A DNA stretch of 64,000 nt from Gracilaria vermiculophylla (Eukaryota; Rhodophyta; Florideophyceae; Gracilariales; Gracilariaceae): contig JAHNZQ020000079.1 in the NCBI GenBank assembly GCA_019155205.2, positions 1,104,376-1,168,375 on the forward strand. Reading direction: 5' to 3'. This document shows, one piece after another, positions 45,710 to 55,372 of this stretch (positions within the stretch are counted from its first letter, which is position 1; each line of letters opens with the position of its first letter). A model generated the notes under the pieces. That model saw only the letters and a program-made list of their open reading frames with translations. It was not told the origin of the DNA and searched no databases. Both the position numbers and the translations under genes were made by a program.

Positions 45710-46585
45710 CAGTGCGTTTCAAAAACACATTACCCCTCAAAAGTGCGCCAAAACTGTACTGTAGGCTAGATTTTGCACATAGTCTATGTAGAATCGTTTC
45801 AAAAAGATATGTACACCTTCTTCTTTCTAGTAAAAATGGCTCGAGGCCCGCCACTNNNNNNNNNNNNNNNNNNNNNNNNNNNNNNNNNNNNNNNNNNNNN
45901 NNNNNNNNNNNNNNNNNNNNNNNNNNNNNNNNNNNNNNNNNNNNNNNNNNNNNNNAGGCACTCTGGTGGAGGCTCTGTAATTGTCTAGGCGGGAATCTCT
46001 AAAAAGGGTCTAATGGAAATTGCATTTATTGAAGCAAACATGAATGCAGAAAAATATCTAAAAGTTCTATACGACTATTTGCTACCTTTTGGTTTATGTT
46101 TCCATGAAGAAAATTTCATTTCTCAACAGGATAATGCGCCTGTACACACTGCATCTTTAATCAAAAATTGGGTACAGGAGTGTGAGGTACCTGTTTTAGA
46201 GTGGCCGGCGCGCTCACCAGATTTGAACGCAATTGAAAACGTTTGGGGACTGCTGGCGAGGATGGTTTATGCGCATGGAAGGCAATTTCAGACAGTTTTT
46301 GAACTCAAAAACTGTATTAAAAATTGCTGGAAATCTATAACAGTTGTAATTGTGGAAAAGTACATCAAGTCGATGCCAAAACGCTGCATTAGCGTTATAC
46401 AGCAAAAAGGATGCACAATAAACTATTGAGCGTCGCGCAGTAAAGATTTGTTATGGATGATCATATGTTTTTGAAACGTTTTTTTGACTTAGTTTTTCCT
46501 GAAGCCTATTTTTGTAGGCGTACAGTATACATTTGTTTGTTTTTTTGAGATTTCACAGCATGTGGTATGTTTTTGAAATGCACTG
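45710..46585 (+). mobile_element. Tc1-E: Tc1 element with TIRs at both ends
   Basis: The left TIR CAGTGCGTTTCAAAAACA (45,710) and right TIR (complement CAGTGCATTTCAAAAACA, ending 46,585) are flanked by TA on both sides. The transposase starts at ATG 45,836 (MARGPP), then the sequence is lost in a 100-N gap (45,856-45,955). After the gap the frame has a TAG where the relatives have Trp (near 45,987) and then runs open from 46,013 to 46,429 with SQQDNAPVHTASL and LNAIENVWG, Asp and Glu 34 residues apart. It abuts the broken end of Tc1-D, so it probably inserted there. Confidence 0.85.
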
Positions 46586-46587
46586 TA

Positions 46588-47650
46588 TTGGCGGGAAGAA
46601 AACGCACGACGAGTTGACCAACATGGCGTAAGTGTGCAATGTAGTGATGGCGTGTAGCAAGAGTTGTGCAATTGGTGGGCACGTGTGAGTAGTGGCAGTA
46701 TTGGTTTGCTCACGTCACGCAGATTTGTGTGAGCGTAATATGCGTAATGTTGCGTAAATTGAGTATTGAGCTGATGTGCGGTGAGCGCAGCGGTGCGAAA
46801 GAGAGTAGAGTGCAAAAGAAAAAAAAAGTGAGAAATGAAGGGGTGTGGCATTGGTTGCGGTGGGTGTGTGGCAGCGGGCGTTGGTGCGGGTGGGACGCGG
46901 CTGATTGGGAGCGGTGAAGCGGGAGAAAAATGGTGCGGCGGTGTTTGGGAGCGTGCAAGTTTCGTGAACACGACTGAGAAAGCACGTGGAATAAAAAGGA
47001 TTAAAAAAATGTACACTGTTTGTGACATGGGGTTGGAGCGTGTGACGTGTGAGGGCGCCATGTGGCATGTGATGATGAAGTGAGTGGGAAAGAAGTTTAC
47101 ACGGGCAAGTAGTGGGGGGTGGTTGAAGCGGCGGTGGGCGCAAGCGGTGTGCGGCACGTGATGGACGCTGAGACATGAAATGGAACAGTTGGTTGTGAAA
47201 CAAAATAAAATGGTTGTTTATCAGCGGACAGTGTGTTGTTGGAAAACAAGTGCTGTTGACTGCGCTTGCGCGTTTTTTTGATGCTCACAAGCAATGGGAA
47301 TAAAAAGATGGGTTTGTTGTTGTTGTTGTGTGCAACGTTTTGCTGCGGAGGATGTTTACTGGGTGTAAAGGTTTCGAAGCGTTGGTGCAGAGGGGAGATG
47401 CACGGTGTGGGAGGCTGTGAGAGTGTCGAGTGTGCGGTGTTGTGTTTTGTTGGAGAAAAAGTGCGCGTTGCGGAAAAACGCACGTGCGGTTGTAAGCAGT
47501 TACAATGGAGGGGTGGCGGCGAACGGGGAGCGGGTTTGTTTGGTGCGAGAAAACGGCAGCACATGATGGACGGTGCATTGCAAAGGCGCGAGGCATCAAT
47601 TCAAAAAAAGGATTGAATGCGTGCGCGCGTGCGAGCCTCTGAGCCAAGCG
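46588..47650. other. Boundary segment between TE region and gene island
   Basis: This is a G/T-rich plus strand (many GTG and TGTG runs) without convincing genes. Minus-strand frames (for example 47,157-46,489) are open only because of the strand skew and show no domain. No mobile-element ends are recognised beyond the Tc1-E TA at 46,586. Confidence 0.4.
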
Positions 47651-48422
47651 CCGTTTTGAAAAGTTGAATAGCAACACAAATGGTTGCGCACGGGCTGTGC
47701 GACGTGTGGCACGTGCGGCACGTGTGGCACGTGCGGCGGCGTTCCACGCGGCGCGCGTGTGGCGGGCGGCCGCGGGCGGCGCCGAGCGGCTGTGCGCGGC
47801 GTGCGAGAGGGCGGCGAGGGGCGTTGCGGCGCGGCGACCGCCGCGCGCGCAGGCGCGGCGGGCGGCGCGCGCGGTCGGCGGCGGCGCGGCGGCGGCGCTG
47901 CGCGCGCGCGCGCGCGCGCGCGCGCGCGTGTGTATGTGCGCGTGTACGCGGCGCGCGCGCGGCGCGGGGCACGGACGGTGCATGTGTCGCAGCTGCGGCG
48001 CAGGCGGCTGGGCGCGGCGCGCGGCGTCGACGCGCAGCGCGGCGCGTGGCGCGCGACGCGCCGGCGCGCGGCGCCCGCATGACGTGAACGGCGCGGCTGG
48101 CGCCGGCGGCGGGCGCGGCGCGAGTACGTACGTACGCGCGCACACACAAGCAAACACGCAACGCGCTGCACACGCAGCACGCGCTGCGGCGGCGGCGCGC
48201 CGCCATGTAATGCACGCGCGCGCGCCGCTAAACTTAGCGCGCGCGCGCGCGGCGGCGCGCAACTGGCGGCGGCGCGCCGTCCCGCCGCCGCCGCCGCCGC
48301 CGCCGCCGCTGCGCGCAAAAACGTTCTTGTTTGCTGCGGCTGCCGCTGCTGCACGGCAGCGCTGTATGCCACGCGCGCGCGCGCGTTCCACCGCGGCGCG
48401 CGCCGTCAACGCGGCGGCGCGC
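47651..48422. other. Extremely GC-rich intergenic segment with a CG repeat
   Basis: The sequence is composed mainly of GCG/CGC strings. A (CG)14 run (47,901-47,928) passes into TGTGTATGTGCGCGTG, an alternating purine-pyrimidine tract prone to left-handed DNA. Open frames in every register result from the near absence of A/T-containing stops and are not supported as genes. Confidence 0.4.
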
Positions 48423-49181
48423 TCACGACGGCTCGGCGCGCGCGCGGCGCAGGCGCGCGCGCGGCACGTACGCGCGCTTGGCCGCCACCGACAGCAGCCG
48501 GTCGTCCGGCAGCACCAGCGCCGTCAGCCGCCCGCCGTACACGCAGCCCGTGTCGATGCCGCGCGCAAACGGGAAGCGCTGCAGCCCGCGGCACGCGTCG
48601 TGCCCAAACACCACCGTGTGCGGCCCCGTCCACAGGCGCGCCCACTCGCGCCCGCGCACGCTGCGCGCGCTCACCGTCCCGTCGCGCAGCACGCTGCGCA
48701 TGTTCATCATCAGCCGCGGGTTCTGCTGCGTCAGCTTCACGCCCGGCATCAGCCCCGCGTGCACAAACACGTGCTTCCACCGCGCGCACTCGATCACCCA
48801 CGGCGCGTCGCTCAGGAACTGCACGTCGCGCGCCGACAGCGACGCCGCCAGCCGCGCGTGCTCGCCCGACACCGCCGCGCGCTCGCCGCGCCGCGCCGCC
48901 GCCCACGCCCGGATCAGCTCGTAGTCGTGGTTGCCGCGCACCATGCACGCCCCCGTCTCGCGCGCCAGCTGCACCACCGCCGCGCTGTCGGGCCCCTTGG
49001 CCACCAGGTCGCCCAGAAACAGCACCTGGTCGCCCGGCGCGTACTCGGCCAGCCGCAGCAGCGCCTGCAGCTCGTCGATGCACCCGTGCACGTCGCCCAC
49101 CACAATGAGCCGCGGCGCCAGCCCCAGCGCCCGCCCCGCCGCCGCCGACGACCACCCCGACGGCCCCGACGACGCCCACGA

Positions 49182-49239
<58 letters not shown>

Positions 49240-49682
49240 CCGGCGCGCGCGCGCGCGCTCAGCCGCAGCCGCAGCTTGGGCGGCGTGGCGCGCGTGGAGC
49301 GCTGCAGCAGCCGCCAGCGCCGCGCCGTGCGGTACCACGCCTTGAGCGCGTGCGCGCCGGCCGCGCGCGGGTTGGACGCGCCGCGGTAGCCGGGCGCCAG
49401 CGGCGTGAGCGCGCCGAACAGCAGCCGCAGGCAGCGGTGCGGCGGGTCTGCGGCGCGCCGCCGCGACGACGCGGCCGTGCTCACCAGCGCGCGCTGCAGC
49501 ACGTACGTCAGCACGGGCGGCCGCGCGCGCAGCAGCAGCTCGGGCGCCAGCGCGCCGCCGCCGTCGCGCAGCAGCGCCGCCGTGGGCAGCGAGCGCGCGG
49601 CGCGCGGCGGGGGGTGGTGCGCGGCGGGGGGGGGGGGGGGGGGCGCGCCGGGGGCGGCGCGGGGGCGGGCGGGGGGGGGGGG

Positions 49683-49738
<56 letters not shown>

Positions 49739-50021
49739 GCGCGCCGCGCCCCTCGCGCGAGCGCACGCGCGCCAGCGCCGCGGCGGGCAGCACGCGCCGC
49801 GTGAGCAGCAGCTTGGAGCGGCGGGGGGTCGGCGTGGGGGGGAGCGGCGGCGACTCGGAGCAGCACGAGGGGGCGGCGCGCGGCGGGGGCGGGGGCGGGG
49901 GCGGGGGCGGCGGTGGCGGCGGGGGGGACGGCGGCGGCGGCGCGGAGGCGCAGCAGCGGGGGGGACGGGCGCGCGTGCGGAGCGCGCGCGGGGGGGAGGG
50001 CGCGAAAAACGCGGCGCGCAT
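48423..50021 (-). CDS. ApaH-like phosphatase (ALPH, metallophosphoesterase)
   Basis: The 532-residue frame ends in a clear PPP-superfamily metallophosphoesterase: GDVHGC (309-314), GDLVAKGPDS (337), GNHD (363-366), VFVHAG (about 418), then GHD and GIDTGCVYGGRLTALVLP. That last block is characteristic of ApaH/ApaH-like enzymes. Bacterial ApaH hydrolyses Ap4A. Eukaryotic ALPHs include the trypanosome mRNA decapping enzyme ALPH1 and yeast endopolyphosphatase Ppn2, so substrate and location cannot be fixed. The first 300 residues are low-complexity Pro/Ala/Arg with runs coded by poly-C (poly-G on the plus strand). The only Met before the catalytic core is residue 1, so either translation starts there or an upstream exon is spliced on. 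It lies head to head with the HTH gene at 50,490. Confidence 0.8.
49684..49737 (+). repeat. 54-nt poly(G) tract
   Basis: This is an uninterrupted run of 54 G on the plus strand, preceded by further runs of 18 (49,626-49,643) and 12 (49,671-49,682). Another run of 29 lies at 50,086-50,114. All fall within the N-terminal part of the phosphatase frame, where they would encode polyproline from the other strand. Confidence 0.9.
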
Positions 50022-50083
50022 GGCGGGACGGCGGCGCGGCGGCGGGCGGGAGCGGTGGCGGCGGCAGCGGCGGCGGGCGGGAA

Positions 50084-50115
<32 letters not shown>

Positions 50116-50201
50116 GGCGGAGGAACGCGGCAGGCGGCGCGCGCGTGCGCGCGCGGCGCGCGACGAATTTGGGCGCGCGGCGCGAGGCGCGCGACGGCAG
50201 C

Positions 50202-50232
<31 letters not shown>

Positions 50233-50235
50233 GCA

Positions 50236-50271
<36 letters not shown>

Positions 50272-50489
50272 TGTGGTGCGTGTGGTGCGTGTGACGTAAG
50301 GTGAGCGGCGTCGGGGCGACGACGTCAGCCTAAAAATACGCGGCGCCAAAAGGCACGTCGAGCTCGCGCGCGCTTTCCGCCGCGCGCTACAAATAACGCG
50401 CACCGCGCGCCGCGCGCCGCGCCGCCTCCGCCACCGCCCGTCCGCGCGCCCCTCCCCCGCCGCCCGCGCCCCCATCGCCGCGCCCGCCC
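50022..50489. promoter_or_regulatory. Shared head-to-head promoter region, ALPH / HTH gene
   Basis: The 468-bp spacer lies between two divergent starts. It contains (GGC)n repeats, a TGGTGCGTG direct repeat and two CRE-like half sites, TGACGTAAG (about 50,290) and GACGTCAG (about 50,321). Function is inferred only from position and motif resemblance. Confidence 0.35.
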
Positions 50490-50748
50490 ATGGACATGCT
50501 GCGCCTCGTGCACGCCGACCGCCGCGCAGCGCGCCGCGAGTGGCCGCCCGCGCCCTGCGCCCGCGCCTGGCCGCCCGCGCCGCCGCCGCCGCCGCCGCCG
50601 CGCGAGTGGCGTGCCGCCGCGCCGCCGCCGCCGCCGTGCGCTCTCTCGCCATCGCCGCCGCCGCCGCCGCCGCCGCGCTCTCTCTCGCCGCCGCCGCCGC
50701 CGCCGCCGCACGCTCTGTCGCCGCCGCCGCGCTCGCGCTCGCGCTCGC

Positions 50749-50787
<39 letters not shown>

Positions 50788-51188
50788 GCCCCCTCACAGC
50801 GCCGCCGCCGGCGCTGCCGCGCACGTCGCAGCCGCCGCCGCGCTCGCAGCGGCCACCGCCGTCGGCGGCGTCGGCGGCGTCGGCGGCGTCGGCGGCGTCG
50901 GGGGGGTCGGCGGCGTGGTCGGCGGCGGCGGAGCCGTCGTCGCCGGTGTCGGTGCGCGGCGGCGGCGGCGACGACGACCGCGACCAGCGGCTGGAGCACG
51001 CGGTGCGGCTGGTGACGGCGCACCGCTACTCGGTGCGCAAGGCGGCGCACGCGCTGTCGCTGCCCAAGTCGACGGTGCACCGGTACCTGCAGGCCACGCG
51101 CGGCGTGGGCAAGCGCCGGCGGCGCGCGCGCGACGTCGCGGCGCCGCGCAAGTGCGCCATCGCCTTCCTGCTGCGCGCGGCGCCCTGA
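50490..51188 (+). CDS. Proline-rich protein with psq-type helix-turn-helix
   Basis: This 232-residue frame has no intron. Residues 1-130 are Pro/Arg/Ser-rich low complexity, followed by an Ala/Ser stretch and an acidic patch. Residues about 168-201 (LEHAVRLVTAHRYSVRKAAH then LSLPKSTVHRYLQ) match the pipsqueak/CENP-B-N-type helix-turn-helix, in which the second helix reads DNA. A short basic tail (GKRRRRARD) could be a nuclear signal. Such domains occur in transposase-derived regulators and in pogo-type transposases, but no DDE domain follows. It is plausibly a nuclear DNA-binding protein with unknown targets. The start at 50,490 is the first ATG after the spacer. Confidence 0.6.
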
Positions 51189-51450
51189 GCGCCGCCGCGC
51201 CGCCGCGCCGCCGCGCCGTAAACGCACAGCAATCGCTCGGCCGGCGCGCCGCGCGCCCTGCGCCGCGCGCCGCGCGTTCTCCGACGCGCGCCCCCCCGCG
51301 CGCGCGCCGCGCGCGCGCGCGCGCCCCCCCCCCCCGCGCGCAGCGCTGACAGCGCCTGACAGCCGCGCGCCGCGCGTTCCATCGCCGCGCGTAGCGCGCG
51401 CCGCGCGCCCCGTCACGCGCACCGCCCGCGTCACCTGCGCGCGCCCCCCG

Positions 51451-51580
51451 CCGCCGCCACCGCTGCCGCTGCCGCTGCCGCCGTCGCCACCGCTGCCGCT
51501 GCCGCTGCCGCTGCCGCCGTCGCCACCGCTGCCGCTGCCGCCGCCGCTTGCGCTGTCGCTGCCGCCGCCTTCCACCGCCT
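51451..51580 (+). repeat. GCC/GCT tandem repeat upstream of GT34
   Basis: An imperfect tandem unit of about 30 bp, made of CCGCCGTCGCCACCGCTG plus CCGCTG steps, is repeated several times. It lies in the presumed 5' leader of the GT34 gene. Confidence 0.6.
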
Positions 51581-51661
51581 TCCACCGCTCCGCGTCGCCC
51601 CCCCCCCCCCCCCACTCCCCGCCGCCGCCTCTCCGCCTCCCGGCTCGCCCGCCCCTCGCCA

Positions 51662-52840
51662 ATGGCCGCCGCCGCGCTCGTCGCCGCCGCGCTGGCCGTC
51701 GCCATCGCCGCGCGCGCCGCCGCCGCGCAGCCGCTGCGCCACTTTGCGCCGCGCGACCTGCGCGCCGCCCCGCGCCTGTCCGACGCCGCGCGCGACGTCG
51801 CCCAGTCGCCCGCGCGCATCGCCCTGCTGCACATGGTCAACGACGTGTGGTTCTTCCGCGAGCTGGCCGAGCTCACGCTGCGCAACAAGCGCCGCTACGC
51901 CGCGCGCCACGCCTTCGAGCTCGTCGTGCACACGCCCAACGAGACCGCCGGCCTCTTCGCCGCCGTCGCGTGCCACTCCCCCCGCGTCGCGCGCCGCCTC
52001 GCCGACGGCTCCTGCTTCGCCGCCGGCGCCCACTTCGAGCTCGACGCGCGCGCCCCCACGTTTGGCAAGATCAAGCTCGCGCTGCACGCCTGCGTCGCCC
52101 GCCCCGACTACTGGCTGCTGTGGACCGACGCCGACGCCCTCGTCGTCAACCAGTCCGTGTCGCTGCTCTCCATCGTCGACGACGCCTTCGACATCATCGT
52201 CGCCCACGACTGGTTCATGCTCAACGCCGGCGTCATGCTGCTGCGCTGCTCCCCGTGGAACGTCCGCTTCCTCACCCGCGTCTACCACGCCCGCCAGTAC
52301 GACACCGCCCTCGCCCTGGACCAGAGCGCCCTCAACCACTTCATCGCCACCGACCCCCAAGTGCGCCCGCACGTCAAGCACCTCCCCAAGCACCTCATCA
52401 ACGTGTACACCGAGGAGTACCGCCCGGGCGACTTCATCCTCCACTTTGCCGGCAAGCTGTACGAGGCCACCCCGTGGGGGCTCACCGACATTGCGCGCCA
52501 GTTTGACGTGCTGTCGCGCGTCGACGACCAGCAAAAGATCGCCCACTTCTTTAACACCCGCTACCTGCTAAACTACTTTTCCGGCACCTGCGTCATGCCC
52601 GCCCCCGACAAGGACCCCAACCGCGACTGCCTCCCGCACGACCCGCGCCGCCTCAAGCTCCCGGAGCCGCTCATCGCCATGAGCTTCCCCAACCGCTACC
52701 GCCAGCTCCACTTCCGCAACCCGCGCCTCAAAAACTGGACCGATCCGTACGACGTCCCGGGCGCCGCGCACATTCGCGTCCCCAGACGCCTCCATGCGCC
52801 GCCGCCCCCGCCGCCCCCGCCCTCATCCTCCTCCTCCTAG
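51662..52840 (+). CDS. GT34-family galactosyl/xylosyl/mannosyl-transferase
   Basis: The 392-residue intronless protein begins with a hydrophobic Ala/Val-rich segment (2-22), a signal peptide or type II anchor, which points to the secretory pathway. The catalytic domain shows FELVVHTPN, TFGKIKLALHAC, the nucleotide-sugar/metal DAD motif in WTDADALVVN (156-158), HDWFMLNAGVMLLR, ALDQSALNHF and GDFILHFAG (256-264). These form the GT34 pattern shared by yeast Gma12/Mnn10/Mnn11 and plant xyloglucan xylosyltransferases. Donor and acceptor cannot be read from this. The C-terminus is Pro/Ser-rich. I chose 51,662 because the signal segment starts there; the frame is open 38 codons upstream. Its stop overlaps the helicase gene's 3' end by 18 bp. 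Confidence 0.85.
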   Translation: MAAAALVAAALAVAIAARAAAAQPLRHFAPRDLRAAPRLSDAARDVAQSPARIALLHMVNDVWFFRELAELTLRNKRRYAARHAFELVVHTPNETAGLFAAVACHSPRVARRLADGSCFAAGAHFELDARAPTFGKIKLALHACVARPDYWLLWTDADALVVNQSVSLLSIVDDAFDIIVAHDWFMLNAGVMLLRCSPWNVRFLTRVYHARQYDTALALDQSALNHFIATDPQVRPHVKHLPKHLINVYTEEYRPGDFILHFAGKLYEATPWGLTDIARQFDVLSRVDDQQKIAHFFNTRYLLNYFSGTCVMPAPDKDPNRDCLPHDPRRLKLPEPLIAMSFPNRYRQLHFRNPRLKNWTDPYDVPGAAHIRVPRRLHAPPPPPPPPSSSSS

Positions 52841-54630
52841 TAAAGCACCGCCGCCGCTGCTGCCGCCGTCGCCGCTGTTGGCCGCGCGCGCGCGCCACCG
52901 ATCGCCGCCGCCACCGCCGCCGCCACCGCCGCCGCCGCCGCCGCCGCGCCTCGCGCGCGCCGCGCGCCGCGGGCGCTCCGCCCACCCGCACTCGGCCGCC
53001 ACGGCGCCGAGCCCGTCGGGCAGCGCCGCGCCCGCGTGCCGGTACGCGCGCAGCGCGTCGCGCACAAACTCGCCGTCGGCGCGGCAGCCGCTCACCACCA
53101 GCGTCCACGCGGTGCCGGAGCGCCCGGCGCGCGCGGTGCGCCCGGCGCGGTGCACGTGCCACTCCCAGCTCTTGGCGGCGCCGTAGTTGAGCACGTGGCG
53201 CACGGCCGCAATGTCCAGCCCGCGCGCCGACACGTCGGTGGTCACCAGCACGCGCACGTCGCCGTCGCGGAACAGCCGCAGCAGCCCGCCGCGGTCCGCC
53301 GCGTCCGTCTCGCCGTGGATGCACGCCGCGCCCACGCCCGCGCCGCGCACCGCGTTGGCCAGCGCCGCCGCGTCGCCGCGCGTCGCGCAGAACAGCATCA
53401 CCAGCCCGTGCTGCCGCAGCCGCGGCACGGCGCGCAGCACCCAATCGCGCCGCTGCGCCTCGCTTGCAAACCATCGGTACCTCTCGGTCACGTCGGGGTT
53501 GACCATGGAGCGCGCCCCCGCGCCGTGTGCTGCGCGAGCGCCGCTGCCGCCGCCGCCGCCGCCGTCGCCGCCGTCGCCGTCGCCGCCGTCGCCGTCACCG
53601 CCGCCGCCGCCGCTGCCGCCGCTGCCGCCGCCGTTGCGGCCGTCGGCGCCGATCACGATGCGCACCGGGTCGGTGAGCAGCTCCTCGCCAAAGCGGCGCA
53701 CGGCGTCGGGCAGCGTGGCCGAGAACAGCAGGCGCTGCGCGTCCGGGCGCAGCTGCGCCAGCACGGCGCGCACCTGGTCGGCAAAGCCCAGGTCCAGCAT
53801 GCGGTCGGCCTCGTCCACCACCACAAACGAGCAGCGCGCCATGGCGCAGGCGCGCATCTTGAGCATGTCGATGAGGCGGCCCGGGGTGGCCACCACAACG
53901 TCCGCGCGCGCGTCGCGCAGGCGGCGGAACTGGTGGTACTTGCTGTGGCCGCCCACGACGCACAGCACGGCGGCCGCGGCGTGCGCGGCGGCCGCGGCGC
54001 CGAGCAGGCGCCGCAGCACGGCGGCGATCTGCGCGGCGAGCTCGCGCGTGGGCGCCAGCACCAGCGCCGCCGGGCCGCCGCGCGGCAGGTCGGGGCGCGG
54101 CTGGCGCGCCACGTGCGCCAGCAGCGGCACGGCGTACGCGAGCGTCTTGCCGCTGCCGGTGGCGGCGACGGCCGACAGATGGCGCGAGGCCAGCGCGGCC
54201 GGGATGGCGACGCGCTGCACCGGCGTGGGGGTGGCAAAGTGCGCCAGCAGCGCGGCCAGCACGGGGCGCGGCAGCTCCAGCGCAACGTCGCGGAACGAGT
54301 GCAGCGGCAGCACGGCGGCGTGGCGCAGCGCGGCGCTCAGGCGGCGCACGGTGGCGGCGTGCTCGGGCGGCGGCGGCTGGTGCAGGCGCGGCAGCGGCTG
54401 GTAGCGCGCCCAGTGCACGGGCGGCAGGCTATCGCGCTCGTAGTGCACGGGCGGCAGCGTGAGGTCTCGCGCGTGGTGCGGCGGCTGGCCGTGCGCGGCG
54501 GGGTGCGCCCACTCGGCGTAGTCGGTGTCGTCGGTGTCGTCGGCGTGGTCGGCGTGATCGGCGCGGTCGGCGTCGTTGGCGTGGTGGTGGTCGGCGGCAG
54601 CAGCGGCGGCGGCGGCGTGGTGGTGGTGGT

Positions 54631-54668
<38 letters not shown>

Positions 54669-54979
54669 TCGGCATCGGCATCGGCGTCAGCGTCGGCGTC
54701 GGCGGCGGCGGCGTGGGCGTGGTGGTGGTCGCTATGGGCGTCGGGGGCGGGGGGGCGATGCAGCGAGTGCATGAAGGCGTCCAGGGTGTCCTCGGCGGGG
54801 GAGGGGGGGTCGGGGCGCGGCGGCGGCAGCGGCGGCGGCGGGTGGGCGGCGGTGGCAACGGCGGCGGCGGCAGCGGGAGGGCGGAAGCGCGACAGGCGCC
54901 TGCGCGCGGCGTGCGGCGAGTTGTCGTCGTCGGAGTCGTCGTGCGCAAACATGGACGGCGCCGGTCGCGCCCGCTTCAT
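52823..54979 (-). CDS. DEAD-box RNA helicase
   Basis: The 718-residue intronless protein carries all core motifs: Q motif TPTPVQRVAIP, I ATGSGKT (273-279), Ia PTREL, Ib TPGR, II DEAD (389-392), III SAT, IV MLFCAT, V TTDVSARGLD and VI HRAGRTARAG (610-619). It is an ATP-dependent RNA-unwinding enzyme of superfamily 2; the subfamily is uncertain. The N-terminal 170 residues hold a run of Asp-Ala dipeptides followed by His clusters. A Gly/Asp-rich low-complexity linker separates the two RecA domains, and the C-terminus is Arg/Gly-rich, as in many RNA-binding helicases. The stop lies inside the last codons of GT34. It is divergent from the deiminase gene, with a 301-bp spacer. Confidence 0.9.
54636..54706 (+). 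repeat. GTCGGC hexanucleotide repeat in the helicase gene
   Basis: A run of GTCGGC/ATCGGC units on the plus strand encodes the Asp-Ala dipeptide repeat of the helicase N-terminus. Because it repeats in units of six, length changes keep the frame. Confidence 0.8.
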
Positions 54980-55280
54980 GGCAGCTCATGGGCCGGCGGC
55001 GGCGGCGGCGCGGAGGAGCGGTGGGGGGGACTGGGGGCGGCGGAGGAAGGCGCGGGCGGCGGAGCAGGTGGGGCGCGGGGCGGTCGACGACAAGTGAGAG
55101 AAGGGCGCGCGCAACAAGCGCAGCTCGGAGCGAGCGTGGCGCTGTTGTACGTATGACAAGTGTGGGCGATGGCGCGGGCCGTTTGATTGTTTGATGAGTC
55201 GGGGCGGCGGCGCGGCGGCGCGGCGGCGCGGCAGTGCGGCGGTGAGGCGGTGCGGCGGTGCGGCGGTGCGTCGAGCGCGC
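54980..55280. promoter_or_regulatory. Shared head-to-head promoter region, helicase / deiminase
   Basis: The 301-bp spacer lies between divergent starts. It includes a stretch of CGGCGGCG-type repeats near 55,200-55,265 and no obvious TATA element. The role is inferred from position. Confidence 0.35.
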
Positions 55281-55326
55281 ATGGCGTCGGTGAGCCGCGA
55301 GCGCGGGCGCGACGACGCGCCGCCGC

Positions 55327-55372
<46 letters not shown>

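Noticed and set aside
46489..47157. A 222-codon minus frame in the boundary segment
   Set aside because: Its openness follows from strand skew (few T-starting stops on the C/A-rich strand); His/Pro/Thr-rich, no domain.
47664..50294. An 876-codon plus-strand open frame covering the phosphatase gene
   Set aside because: It is Ala/Arg/Gly low complexity throughout and antisense to conserved phosphatase motifs. In DNA this GC-rich, stop codons are nearly absent in all frames.
48406..50751. A 781-codon minus-strand frame overlapping the phosphatase in another register
   Set aside because: No domain, repeat-coded composition, and it conflicts with the conserved frame.
53036..55156. A 706-codon plus-strand frame opposite the DEAD-box helicase
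   Set aside because: Antisense shadow of a gene with a complete set of helicase motifs; composition is His/Arg/Val repeats.
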